Notes under the pieces: model-generated
Database searches by the model: none
Seen by the model: the letters and a program-made list of their open reading frames with translations, nothing else
Told to the model about the DNA's origin: nothing
Assembly (NCBI GenBank): GCA_964019695.1
Contig: OZ026526.1
Span: 9,443,254 to 9,507,253 of the forward strand
Direction of reading: 5' to 3'
Length of the DNA stretch: 64,000 nt
Source of the DNA: Loripinus fragilis
Lineage: Eukaryota > Mollusca > Bivalvia > Lucinida > Lucinidae
Made by a program: the position numbers and the translations under genes
Shown: positions 33,901 to 44,540 of the stretch, one piece after another
Position numbering within the stretch: the first letter of the stretch is position 1
Layout of the letters: each line of letters starts with the position of its first letter

Positions 33901-36900
33901 AAAGGTTTAACGCAAGTTAAAATACATTGGTTCAACTTCAACTTGTCATAACCTCTAAAGCGTCAAAAAGCTTGGATCCCTATCAGGTCCAGACAGAATG
34001 TTGAGCCTGATCTGGGTCCAAATCGTTTGAAAGGGTTATCAGCAGATGGCAATGTCATGTAAAGGTTTAACGCAAAGTTAAAATACATCTGTTCAACTTC
34101 AACTTGTCATAACCTCCAAGTGTCAAACAGTTTGGACCCGGATCAGATCTGGACATAATGCTGGGCCTGATCTGGGTCCAAATTTTTTGAAACACTTATC
34201 AGCAGATGTCATCTGCTGACAAAGTCATGTAAAGGGTTCAGGCAAAAATAAAACATTGGTTCAACTCCAACTTGTCATAACCTCTAAAGTGTCAAACAGT
34301 TTGGCCCCTATCAGGTCAGGACAGAATGTCAGGCCTGATCTGGGTCCAAATTGTTTGAAAGGGTTATCAGCAGATGACAATGTCATGTTTAAGTTTAACG
34401 CAAAGTTAAAATACATCCATTCAACTACAACTTGTCATAACCTCTAAAGTGTCAAACAGTTTGGACCCCTTTCAGGTCAGGACAGAATCTAGGGCCTGAT
34501 CTGGGTCCAAATTGTTTGAAAGGGTTATCAGCAGATGACAATGTCATGTTTAAGTTTAATGCAAAGTTAAAAGACATCGGTTCAACTTCAACTTGTCATA
34601 ACCTCTTAAGTGTCAAACAGTTTGGACCCCTATGAGGTCAGGACAGAATGTAGGGCCTGATCTGGGTCCAAATTGTTTGAAAGGGTTATCAGCAGATGAC
34701 AATGTCATGTAAAAGTTTAACGCAAAGTTAAAATACATCAGTTCAACTTCTACATGTCACAACCTCTAAAGTGTCAAACAGTTTGGACCCCTATCAGCTC
34801 AGGACAGAATGTCCGGCCTGATCTGGGTCCAAATTATTTGGAAGGGTTATCAGCAGATGATAATGTCATGTAAAAGTTTAATGCATAGTTAAAATACATC
34901 GGTTCAACTTCAATTTGTCATAACCTCTAAAGTGTCAAACAGTTTGACCCCTTTCAGGTCCAGACAGAATGTTGGGCCTGATCTGGGTCCAAATTGCTTG
35001 AAAAGTGTTATCAGCAGATGGCAATGTCATGTTAAGGTTTATGGCAAAGTTAAAATACATTGGTTCAACTTCAACTTGTCATAACCTCTAAAGCTTCAAA
35101 CAGATTGGACCCCTATCAGGTCCGGACAAAACATAGGGCCTGATTTTTGTCAAATTGTTTGAAAGGGTTATCAGCAGATGACAATGTCGTGTATTTTAGT
35201 TTTACGCAAAATTAAAATGCATCAGCTCAACTTCAATCTGTCATAACCCCTTAACCGTCAAACGGTTTTGACCCCTAACAGGTCTGGACAGAATGTTGGG
35301 CCTGACCTGGGTCCAAATTACTTGAATGGGTTATCAGCAGATGACAATAACATGTTAAGGTTTAACGCAAAGTTGAAACTCATTGGTTCAACTTCAACTT
35401 GTCATAACCTCTAAAGTGTCAAACAGTTTGGACCCGGATCATGTCCTGACAGAATGTCGGGCCTGAACTTGGTCCAAATTGTTTGAAACACTGATCAGCC
35501 TTGTCATCTGCTGGCGCAGTCATGTAAAGGTTTAACACAAAAATAAAACAATTGTTCAAATCCAACTTGTCATAACCTCTAAAGTGTCAAACAGTTTGAC
35601 CCCTATCAGGTCTGGACAGAATGACAGGCCTGATCTGGGTCCAAATTGTTTGAAAGGGTTATCAGCAGATGACAATAACACGTTAAGGTTTAACTCATGG
35701 TTAAAATACATCGGTTCAATTCACCTTTTCATAACCTCTAAAGTGTCAAACAGTTTGGACCCGGATCAGGTTCAGACAGAATGTTGGGCCTGATCTGGGT
35801 CCAAAGTGTTTGAAACACTTATTCGCAGATATCATCTGCTGACAAAGTCATGTAAAGGCTTCATGAAAAATAAAACATTGGATTAACTCCAACTTGTCAT
35901 AAACTCTTTATCCTTTGTCAAACAGTTAAGACACCTATCAAGTCTGGACAGAATGTTGGGCCTAATCTTGGTCCCAATTGTTTGAAAGGGATATCAGCAG
36001 ATGACAATGTCACATAAAAGCTTAACGTAAAGTTAAAATACATTGGTTCAACTTCAACTTGTCATAACCTCTAAAGTGTCAAACAGTTAAACCCCTATCA
36101 GGTCCGTACAGAATGTTGGGCCTGACCTGGGTCCAAATTGTTTGAAAGGGTTATCAGCAGATGACAATGTCATGTAAAGGTTTAACGCAAGTTAAAATAC
36201 ATTGGTTCAACTTCAACTTGTCATAACCTCTAAAGCGTCAAAAAGCTTGGATCCCTATCAGGTCCAGACAGAATGTTGAGCCTGATCTGGGTCCAAATCG
36301 TTTGAAAGGGTTATCAGCAGATGGCAATGTCATGTAAAGGTTTAACGCAAAGTTAAAATACATCTGTTCAACTTCAACTTGTCATAACCTCCAAGTGTCA
36401 AACAGTTTGGACCCGGATCAGATCTGGACATAATGCTGGGCCTGATCTGGGTCCAAATTTTTTGAAACACTTATCAGCAGATGTCATCTGCTGACAAAGT
36501 CATGTAAAGGGTTCAGGCAAAAATAAAACATTGGTTCAACTCCAACTTGTCATAACCTCTAAAGTGTCAAACAGTTTGGCCCCTATCAGGTCAGGACAGA
36601 ATGTCAGGCCTGATCTGGGTCCAAATTGTTTGAAAGGGTTATCAGCAGATGACAATGTCATGTTTAAGTTTAACGCAAAGTTAAAATACATCCATTCAAC
36701 TACAACTTGTCATAACCTCTAAAGTGTCAAACAGTTTGGACCCCTATCAGGTCAGGACAGAATCTAGGGCCTGATCTGGGTCCAAATTGTTTGAAAGGGT
36801 TATCAGCAGATGACAATGTCATGTTTAAGTTTAATGCAAAGTTAAAAGACATCGGTTCAACTTCAACTTGTCATAACCTCTTAAGTGTCAAACAGTTTGG

Positions 36901-38580
36901 ACCCCTATGAGGTCAGGACAGAATGTAGGGCCTGATCTGGGTCCAAATTGTTTGAAAGGGTTATCAGCAGATGACAATGTCATGTAAAAGTTTAACGCAA
37001 AGTTAAAATACATCAGTTCAACTTCTACATGTCACAACCTCTAAAGTGTCAAACAGTTTGGACCCCTATCAGCTCAGGACAGAATGTCCGGCCTGATCTG
37101 GGTCCAAATTATTTGGAAGGGTTATCAGCAGATGATAATGTCATGTAAAAGTTTAATGCATAGAAAAAATACATCGGTTCAACTTCAATTTGTCATAACC
37201 TCTAAAGTGTCAAACAGTTTGACCCCTTTCAGGTCCAGACAGAATGTTGGGCCTGATCTGGGTCCAAATTGCTTGAAAAGTGTTATCAGCAGATGGCAAT
37301 GTCATGTTAAGGTTTATGGCAAAGTTAAAATACATTGGTTCAACTTCAACTTGTCATAACCTCTAAAGCTTCAAACAGATTGGACCCCTATCAGGTCCGG
37401 ACAAAACATAGGGCCTGATTTTTGTCAAATTGTTTGAAAGGGTTATCAGCAGATGACAATGTCGTGTATTTTAGTTTTACGCAAAATTAAAATGCATCAG
37501 CTCAACTTCAATCTGTCATAACCCCTTAACCGTCAAACGGTTTTGACCCCTAACAGGTCTGGACAGAATGTTGGGCCTGACCTGGGTCCAAATTACTTGA
37601 ATGGGTTATCAGCAGATGACAATAACATGTTAAGGTTTAACGCAAAGTTGAAATTCATTGGTTCAACTTCAACTTGTCATAACCTCTAAAGTGTCAAACA
37701 GTTTGGACCCGGATCATGTCCTGACAGAATGTCGGGCCTGAACTTGGTCCAAATTGTTTGAAACACTGATCAGCCTTGTCATCTGCTGGCGCAGTCATGT
37801 AAAGGTTTAACACAAAAATAAAACAATTGTTCAAATCCAACTTGTCATAACCTCTAAAGTGTCAAACAGTTTGACCCCTATCAGGTCCGGACAGAATGAC
37901 AGGCCTGATCTGGGTCCAAATTGTTTGAAAGGGTTATCAGCAGATGACAATGTCACGTAAAAGTTTAACGCATGGTTAAAATACATCGGTTCAACTTCAA
38001 CTTGTCATAACCTCTAAAGTGTCAAACAGTTTGGAGCTGGATCATATCCAGACAGAATATTGGGCCTGATCTGGGTCCAAAATGATTGAAACACTTATCA
38101 GCAGATGTCATCTGCTGACAAAGTCATGTAAAGGTTAAACGCAAAATAAAATATTGGTTCAACTCCAACTTGTTATAACCTCTAAAGTGTGAAACAGTTT
38201 GGACCCCTGTCAGGTCCGAACAGAATGTTGGGCCTGATCTGGGTCCAAATTGTTTGAAAGGGTTATCAGCAGATGACAATGTCATGTTTAAGTTTAACGC
38301 AAAATAAAAATACATCGGTTCAACTTCAACTTGTCATAACCTCTAAAGTGTCAAACAGTTTGGACCCCTATCAGGTCTGGACAGTATGTTGGGCCTGATC
38401 TGGGTCCAAATTGTTTGAAAGGGTTATCAGCAGATGACAATGTCTTGTTTAAGTTTAACGCAAAATAGAAATACATCGGTTCAACTTCAACTTAGCATAA
38501 CCTCTAAAGTGTCAAACAGTTTGGACCCCTATCAGGTCGGGACAGAATGTTGGGCCTGATCTGGGTCCAAATTGTTTGAA
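27915..38580 (+). repeat. Left satellite array, monomer about 162 bp, roughly 65 copies
   Basis: Monomer landmarks in order: CATAACCTCTAAAGTGTCAA, ACAGTTTGGACCC, ATCAGGTCCGGACAGAATGT, GGGCCTGATCTGGGTCCAAA, TTGTTTGAAA, then one of two variants: GGGTTATCAGCAGATGACAA with TGTCATG (type A), or CACTTATCAGCAGATGTCAT with CTGCTGAC (type B); then GTTTAACGCAAAGTTAAAAT and CATCGGTTCAACTTCAACTT. GGACCC..GATCAGG and CCTGATC..GGGTCC in each monomer form a stem-loop. Types A and B differ in the second, smaller palindrome. Open frames in it (such as 32142-32360) are satellite translations. Confidence 0.92.
31310..37960 (+). repeat. Higher-order repeats of about 2.27 kb in the left satellite (three units)
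   Basis: A distinctive monomer (GGATCAGGTTCAGACAGAAT, GTCCAAAGTGTTTGAAACAC) recurs at about 31351, 33457 and 35731: periods 2106 and 2274. The first unit lacks one monomer (168 bp; the one at 34441-34610), so units of 13 and 14 monomers are seen. Units agree almost base for base, including rare variants such as TGTCGTGTATTTTAGTTTTA versus TGTCGAGTATTTTAG in the first, which points to recent amplification. Confidence 0.88.
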
Positions 38581-38584
38581 ACAC

Positions 38585-40349
38585 AGTATTAATAGATTTT
38601 GGAGATTGTTTTCCCCTTCTTCTGGCCCTTTTCAAGACGAAACAAAAAGGTATGGGGTACGGGAAACAACTCATACTGTATAGGGTTTTTTACCAGCACA
38701 CACGGTCCCGCAAAATCAAAATTTCTAACTAAATATTTATTCCGAGCCGAAATGCAGTGCCTGTTAAAAAATAACTGCCGTATATGTTAATTTTAGCAAG
38801 ACAAATATTCAGTGAAGAACTGGCAGCAAATTTATTTAACATAAATAGTTTGTAATAGTTACGAGTTATCATTTTGTGGCACCACCTTTTAGTATACCAA
38901 AGGAGATGACGCACATCACGCACGCACACACGGGGCTTATCATCAACTGAGCGCAAGTGATTTTTTTCAATGTCACCAACCGAGCGCAAAACCCTCCCAC
39001 CGACCGAGCGCAGATTCTATATGACTTTTTTATGGGACCCACCCGTAGTAAACGGGCAACATAAGTTTGTGTGCACAATAAATTACCGGGCCTTACAAGT
39101 AACGGTTCTTACTTAGTCAGTTTGTTGTCGCTCCCATTCAGATTGGTGAAAGAGACCCCTTTCACATTGTTATCTCCCTTAGCAATCGCTCTTCAATTGA
39201 AAAATCGATAAAGCCGTTTTTGAAAATGAAGGGGCAGATTGCTTATTAGTTGCATTGGCAAAACACATAATGATGGTTTATAAGTCGATTTTTTGGCATT
39301 TCATCGCTAGAATGAGATATCTTATTCTAGAAATAAGATAAATTAACGTTTTCTTTTACATTTTATAAGTCTTCAGATTTTTTTTCACTTTAATTCGTGT
39401 AAAATATCCTCGGCTTATTCTTCAGCCACAAAATCACAATAGCTATCTGAAACACATGCCAACTACATGCCAACTAATAAGACAAACTAATATGTTATGC
39501 GAACATCGACAACTCAGACGAGCTTGTGCAAATGCACAGTCTCATCGGGGCATTCGCTGCTCGCGGCCTCGGATCCATTGTTGGATCCTTTGTTGTGTCG
39601 GAGTGCACATAAAGAAAGGCGATGCATGTAGACGGAGGCTCGGACAAAAAATAGATCTTAGGCTTCCAGCCCCACCAGATAAGCATGCAGTAGCGCACGC
39701 TACCAAATAGTCTGAAATAGACGTGCATGTATGCTGCTAGATATTTGCACATAATGACTATAGGCCTAAGCATATGCGATAAATGTCGAAATAGAACTAT
39801 ACACTGTAGATAAAGACCCATTAAATTACATCATCTCTACACAACGTCCGCTTATGCACAGGCTCGCAAGAATCGTAGCTGCTAGCACACACATATTATG
39901 GATGAAGATGAAGACTCAGATTAATTTTTTAAAACACCAGTCCACTGATTAAGACTGTCTGGGCCGTACATATTGACACCTTTTACGTATATGTGATGAT
40001 AAGAGCGACATCAATCATATCGTCGAATTACAAACGTGTGTCAGGCACGTGTGCTTTTATTGCTTTCATTAGGGCCCCGGGCATAGGATTATAGGACCGG
40101 ATGCACAGTAGTGCATATTAAAATGGGCCTCAACGCGAGAAAAACTGACATTGGTGCATGCGAACAACAAAGGCGCAGGCCTGTCATCGTATCCACGCAG
40201 TCTGGTCAGCGCCTTTATTGTTCGCTTACTGGAAATTATATCTAAACTTGCTTCATGCAAAATTTCATTTTAGCGAGTCTATGTAGCCGCACAGACTGGT
40301 TTGAGTCTTACTTGGTAAGAAACCAGGAGGACAGGTTTTCTCGGGATAC
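38585..40349. other. Core of the giant element, left part
   Basis: No gene recognised. It contains inverted-repeat phrases (GAGCGCAA three times at 38950-39012; CCTTTCACATTGTTA at 39160) whose inverses lie at 41670-41960, suggesting an old element around the G-run element. Hairpins of the GTGCA type occur at 39490-39570. At 40147-40228, GCGAACAACAAAGGCGC pairs with GCGCCTTTATTGTTCGC. Small open frames here have no recognisable domain. Confidence 0.5.
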
Positions 40350-41200
40350 GGACAAAATCCCCCCCGGACAAAACCCCCCCTGCTCATTTTTGTATACGTG
40401 GACAAAATCCCCCCCATGAATTTTACAACTAGGACATAATCCCCCCCGCTGAATTTTACAACTAGGACATAATCCCCCCCGCTGAATTTTACAACTAGGA
40501 CATAATCCCCCCCCCTTATATTACAGCATACATCATACCATGTAACCAATTTGGACCCAGATTATAAGTCCTGATCTGGATCCAAACTGTCTAACAGCAT
40601 CATAGGGGTCCTGAATTATTTGGAACAAAGCATGAAAATGATGATTACTCAGATAATCATGCAATTCACCAGCTAGTTGTTACTGTTATAATAAAAGGAC
40701 AAAGAATTTTAATCACATTTTATTCAATAACATACAAACACCCTTTGATCTCCCATCATTAAGTTTTTAAAACTAACACCTATAATTGAGTAACTGTTAA
40801 TTAGGCAATCAGATAGTTAATTGACCTTTGTGAGTCACTCAATTAGACCATTCAATTTTAGCACATTTACAATTTAATTTGAGAGTGATTGCTTAATTAT
40901 ATATGTATGAGTAAATTTTATAATTTTATTGTTTCAAAACACTATTATGCTGTCATGCAGTTTGGATCCAGATCAGGATTTACAATCTGGGTCTAAATTG
41001 GTTACATGGTATGATGTATGCTGTAATGTAAGGGGGGGGGGGGATTATGTCCTAGTTGTAAAATTCAGCGGGGGGGATTATGTCCTAGTTGTAAATTTCA
41101 GCGGGGGGGATTATGTCCTAGTTGTAAAATTCATGGGGGGGATTTTGTCCACGTATACAAAAATGAGCAGGGGGGGTTTTGTCCGGGGGGGATTTTGTCC
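40350..41200. mobile_element. TIR element with long G/C-run terminal repeats
   Basis: Starts GGACAAAATCCCCCCC and ends with GGGGGGATTTTGTCC; TIRs of about 260 bp carry C-runs of 7-9 at intervals of about 33 bp separated by GAATTTTACAACTAGGACAT on the left and the inverse on the right. The inner ends continue the inverted repeat through CCATGTAACCAATTTGGACC. TAC flanks both ends (40347-40349, 41201-41203), a possible 3-bp duplication. The G-run strand has G-quadruplex potential. Confidence 0.8.
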
Positions 41201-42119
41201 TACACTCTGTTTTCTCGCGCGATGGCCTGAATATTTAAATCAGAAAGACGGTGTTAAGACGTCAAGTGTATGGAATGTAATCATAGACCATGTAGACCTT
41301 GATTAGATAAGAAGTTTACCAGACTAGTCACTACTCGCATACGCATAGTATTGAAGTAAATTATTGATACAGTGTATGTTTAATGTTTGACCAACATAGT
41401 TATGCACCCGCTTATTTGGAAAAAGTCAGTCTTGGATGCTTAGAAATCAACTATTCTGATCTCAAATATTCAGAATATTGGAATTAATCACTTATTTTTG
41501 TTACATTTATATCATTTAATTTTACTATTTGTCTAATCTCTACTTGCGAATTATTGTTCTTTTAATAGTTTTTCATATTCCATAGTGTAATGTAAGGCAG
41601 CCTAAAGGTTGCCCCTTCACGTGTAATCTCGCGGAGATAACGCGGAACGAGACAGTTTGGCGCATGCGCACTAACAATGTGAAAGGAGTCTATTATTCGT
41701 ACAACAACCGAGCGTGGGGAAAAAGCATTTTTATGGCAGAACTAGAGGAGAACGAACGACGCTGCAGAGGCATTTCACAGCCAACCCATCAATGTGATTT
41801 TAATGAAACTTTGATCGGTACCTCCACATGTAACTGCCCAAAATATTTGCGCTCAATCGACGAGCAAGGTCTCTGACCTCTATAGAAATCCTGCGCCCAA
41901 TTGATGGCATCCTCCGCGCCGAATTGATGAGCATTTGCGCTCAATTGACGAATCACCACACACGCACACACAACGACACACGACCGCGCTCTTTTTGTTT
42001 GATTGCACAGAAAAAGTTTGTCATAATAATCCCTGTCTTTCAAAAAAAGCTCCATCCGATATGAATAATTTTATATATTGGCCTTTATGTTCGTATATTG
42101 ATTAAGAAATTACTTTATA
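41201..42119. other. Core of the giant element, middle part
   Basis: No recognised gene. An open frame of 70 codons at 41664-41876 has no known domain. GCGCTCAAT/GCGCCCAAT phrases at 41850-41950 mirror the GAGCGCAA phrases at 38950-39012. A (CA)n-like stretch lies at 41955-41990. Confidence 0.4.
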
Positions 42120-44540
42120 AGGTTCACTTGTATATGATCAGGCATTTCAAATCTCCGTAAACATAACAGAGCAGATCCCGATCAGGCATCTCACAGAACT
42201 GCCTGATCTGGATCTGCACTGTTTACAAAACCGTTTAAATGTGTCTTTATGAGGTTGAAGGTTTACTCCATGACGACATGTGTCGTCTCAAAATAGTTTC
42301 AACCTTATAAATGGGTTCTTTTTTTTATTTGTTTGCACAGAAAAACTTTTCATAAATAGCATTTCCTCCAAAACTCCATTAACATTTTGATCAAACCTTC
42401 ATTTTCAAAATCCATATACCTTTGTTAACGAAAACGTTTAAAGCCACCTCACGAGCATATAACACAAAGTCCACTTGTGGTATGATCAGATATTTCATAT
42501 CTCCATTAGCAAAAAACAGAGCAGACCCCTATCAGACAGCTCTCACGAGAGCCGCCTGATCTGAATCCGCTTTGTTTTCAAAGATCAAAACATTTTTGAA
42601 TCCGCGGCACGAGCGTATTGCACAAGTTGCACTTGTGTATGATCAGATATTTCATATCTTGACTTCATATGCAGACAGGACAGACCCTGATCAGGCAGCT
42701 CTCACGAGAGCCACTTGATCTGGATCCGCCTTGTTTACAAAAACGCTCTTAAGGCGCCCCAAGGACATATAGCACCTATGCTAAGACATTTCCTATATCC
42801 TTAGGCAAACAGAGCAGAGCATGACCAGGCAGCTCTCACGTGAGCTGCCTGATCTGGATCCGCCTTGTTTACAAAAACATTTTAAAGGCCACCCACGAGC
42901 ATAAGCACAAGTCCCAGTTGTGTATGATCTCCTTAAGGAAACAGAGCAGACCATGACGAGCCATCTATCACGAGAGCCGTCCGACCTGGATCCACCTTGT
43001 TTTCAGAAACGATTCAAAGGCACCAATGAGCATATAGCACAAGTTCCACTTGTACTTGTGTATGATCAGATATTTCAAATCTCCATAAGCAAACAGAGCA
43101 GACCCTGATCAGGCAGCTCTCACGAGAGCTGCTTTATCTCGATCTGCTTTGTTTACAAAAACATTTTAAAGTTGCAGCACGAGTTTATAGCACAAGTTCC
43201 ACTTGTGTATGATCAGATATTTCGTATCTCTATAAGCAAACAAAGGAGGCCGTGATCAGGCAGTTCTCACGGGAGCCGCTTGATCTAGATCCATCGTGTT
43301 TACAAAAAAGTTTAAAGCCGCCTAACGAGCATATAGGTTCCACTTGTGTATGATCAGACATTTCATATCCCCATAAGCAACATAGTGGACCATGACCAGG
43401 CAGCTCTCACGAGAGCCGCTTGATCTGGATCCACTTTGTTTACAAAAAATGTTTAAAGCCGCCGCACGAGCGTATGGCACAAGTTCTACTTGTTTCATAT
43501 CCACTTGTATATGATCAGATATATCATATCACCATAAGCAAACAGAGTGGACCATGACCAGGCAGCTCTCAAGAGAGCCGCTTGATCTGGATCGATTTTG
43601 TTTGCAAAACATTTTAAAGCCGCCGAACGCGCATATGGCACAAGTTCAACTTGTGTATTATCAGATATTTCATATCCCCATAAGCAAACAGAGTGGGCCA
43701 TGACCAGGCAGCTCTCACGAGAGCCGGCAGATCTGGGTCCACTTTGTTTACAGAAACGTCTTAGAGCCATCGCACGAACATATAGCAAAAGTTCCACTTG
43801 TTTCATATCCACTTATGTATTATCAGATATTTCATATCCCCATAAGCAAACAGAGTAGACCCTATTCAGGCAGCTCTCAAGAGAGCAGCTTGATCTGGAT
43901 CTACTTTGTTTACAAAGAGAGTAGACCCTGGTCAGGCAGCTCTCACGAGAGCCGCCTGATCCGGATTTACTTTGTTTACAAAAACGTTTAAAAGCCGCCG
44001 CACGAGCATATATGATCAGATATTTCATATCCCCATAGGCAAGACAGAGTAGAACCTGATCTGGCAGCTCTCACGAGAGCAGCCTGATCCGGATCTACTT
44101 TGTTTACAAAAAACGTTTAAAAGCCGCCGCAAGAGCATATCACACAAACTCCACTTGTGTATGATCAGATACTTCATATCCCCGTAAGCAAACAGAGTAG
44201 ACCCTGGTCAGGCAGCTCTCACGAGAGCCGCCTTATCTGGATCTACTTTGTTTACAAAGACGTTTCAAAGCCGCCGCATGAGCATATATGATCAGATATT
44301 TCATATCCCCCTAAGCAAGACAGAGAAGACCCTGATCAGGCAGCTCTCATTGGAACCGCCTGATCGGGATCTACTCTGTTTACAAAAACGTTTTAAAGCT
44401 GCCGCACGAGCATATAACACAAGTTCCACTTGTGTATGATCAAATATTTCATATCCGAGTAGACCCTGCTCACGAGAGCCGCCTGATCTGGACCGTCCTT
44501 GTTTACAAAAACGTTTTTAAAGCCGCTCTCCGGCCTGTTT
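42120..44540 (+). repeat. Core hairpin satellite, monomer about 150 bp, about 16 copies
   Basis: The monomer runs TGTATGATCAGATATTTCAT, ATCCCCATAAGCAAACAGAG, GATCAGGCAGCTCTC-ACGAGAGCCGCCTGATC, then TGGATC...TTTGTTTACAAAAACGTT and GCCGCCGCACGAGCATATA, ACAAGTTCCACTTG. The GATCAGGC-GCTCTC arms pair over about 15 bp. Copies begin near 42132, 42478, 42636, 42920, 43060, 43208, 43349, 43508, 43655, 43815, 44008, 44157, 44287 and 44433. Frames through it repeat the same peptide and are not genes. Confidence 0.88.

Noticed and set aside
32142..37359. Repeated open frames with SNSLTPIRSGQN-like peptides in the satellite (32142, 33309, 34256, 35584, 36531, 37084)
   Set aside because: They are the 162-bp satellite read in one frame; repetition follows the higher-order period and there is no start context, domain or end conservation.
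40265..41306. Open frames with GGDYVLVVKFSGG repeats on both sides of the G-run element
   Set aside because: They are translations of the same G/C-run terminal repeat in opposite orientations.
41664..41876. 70-codon frame in the core as a possible element-encoded protein
   Set aside because: No transposase, DDE, zinc-finger or other motif; it overlaps the GCGCTCAAT repeat phrases.
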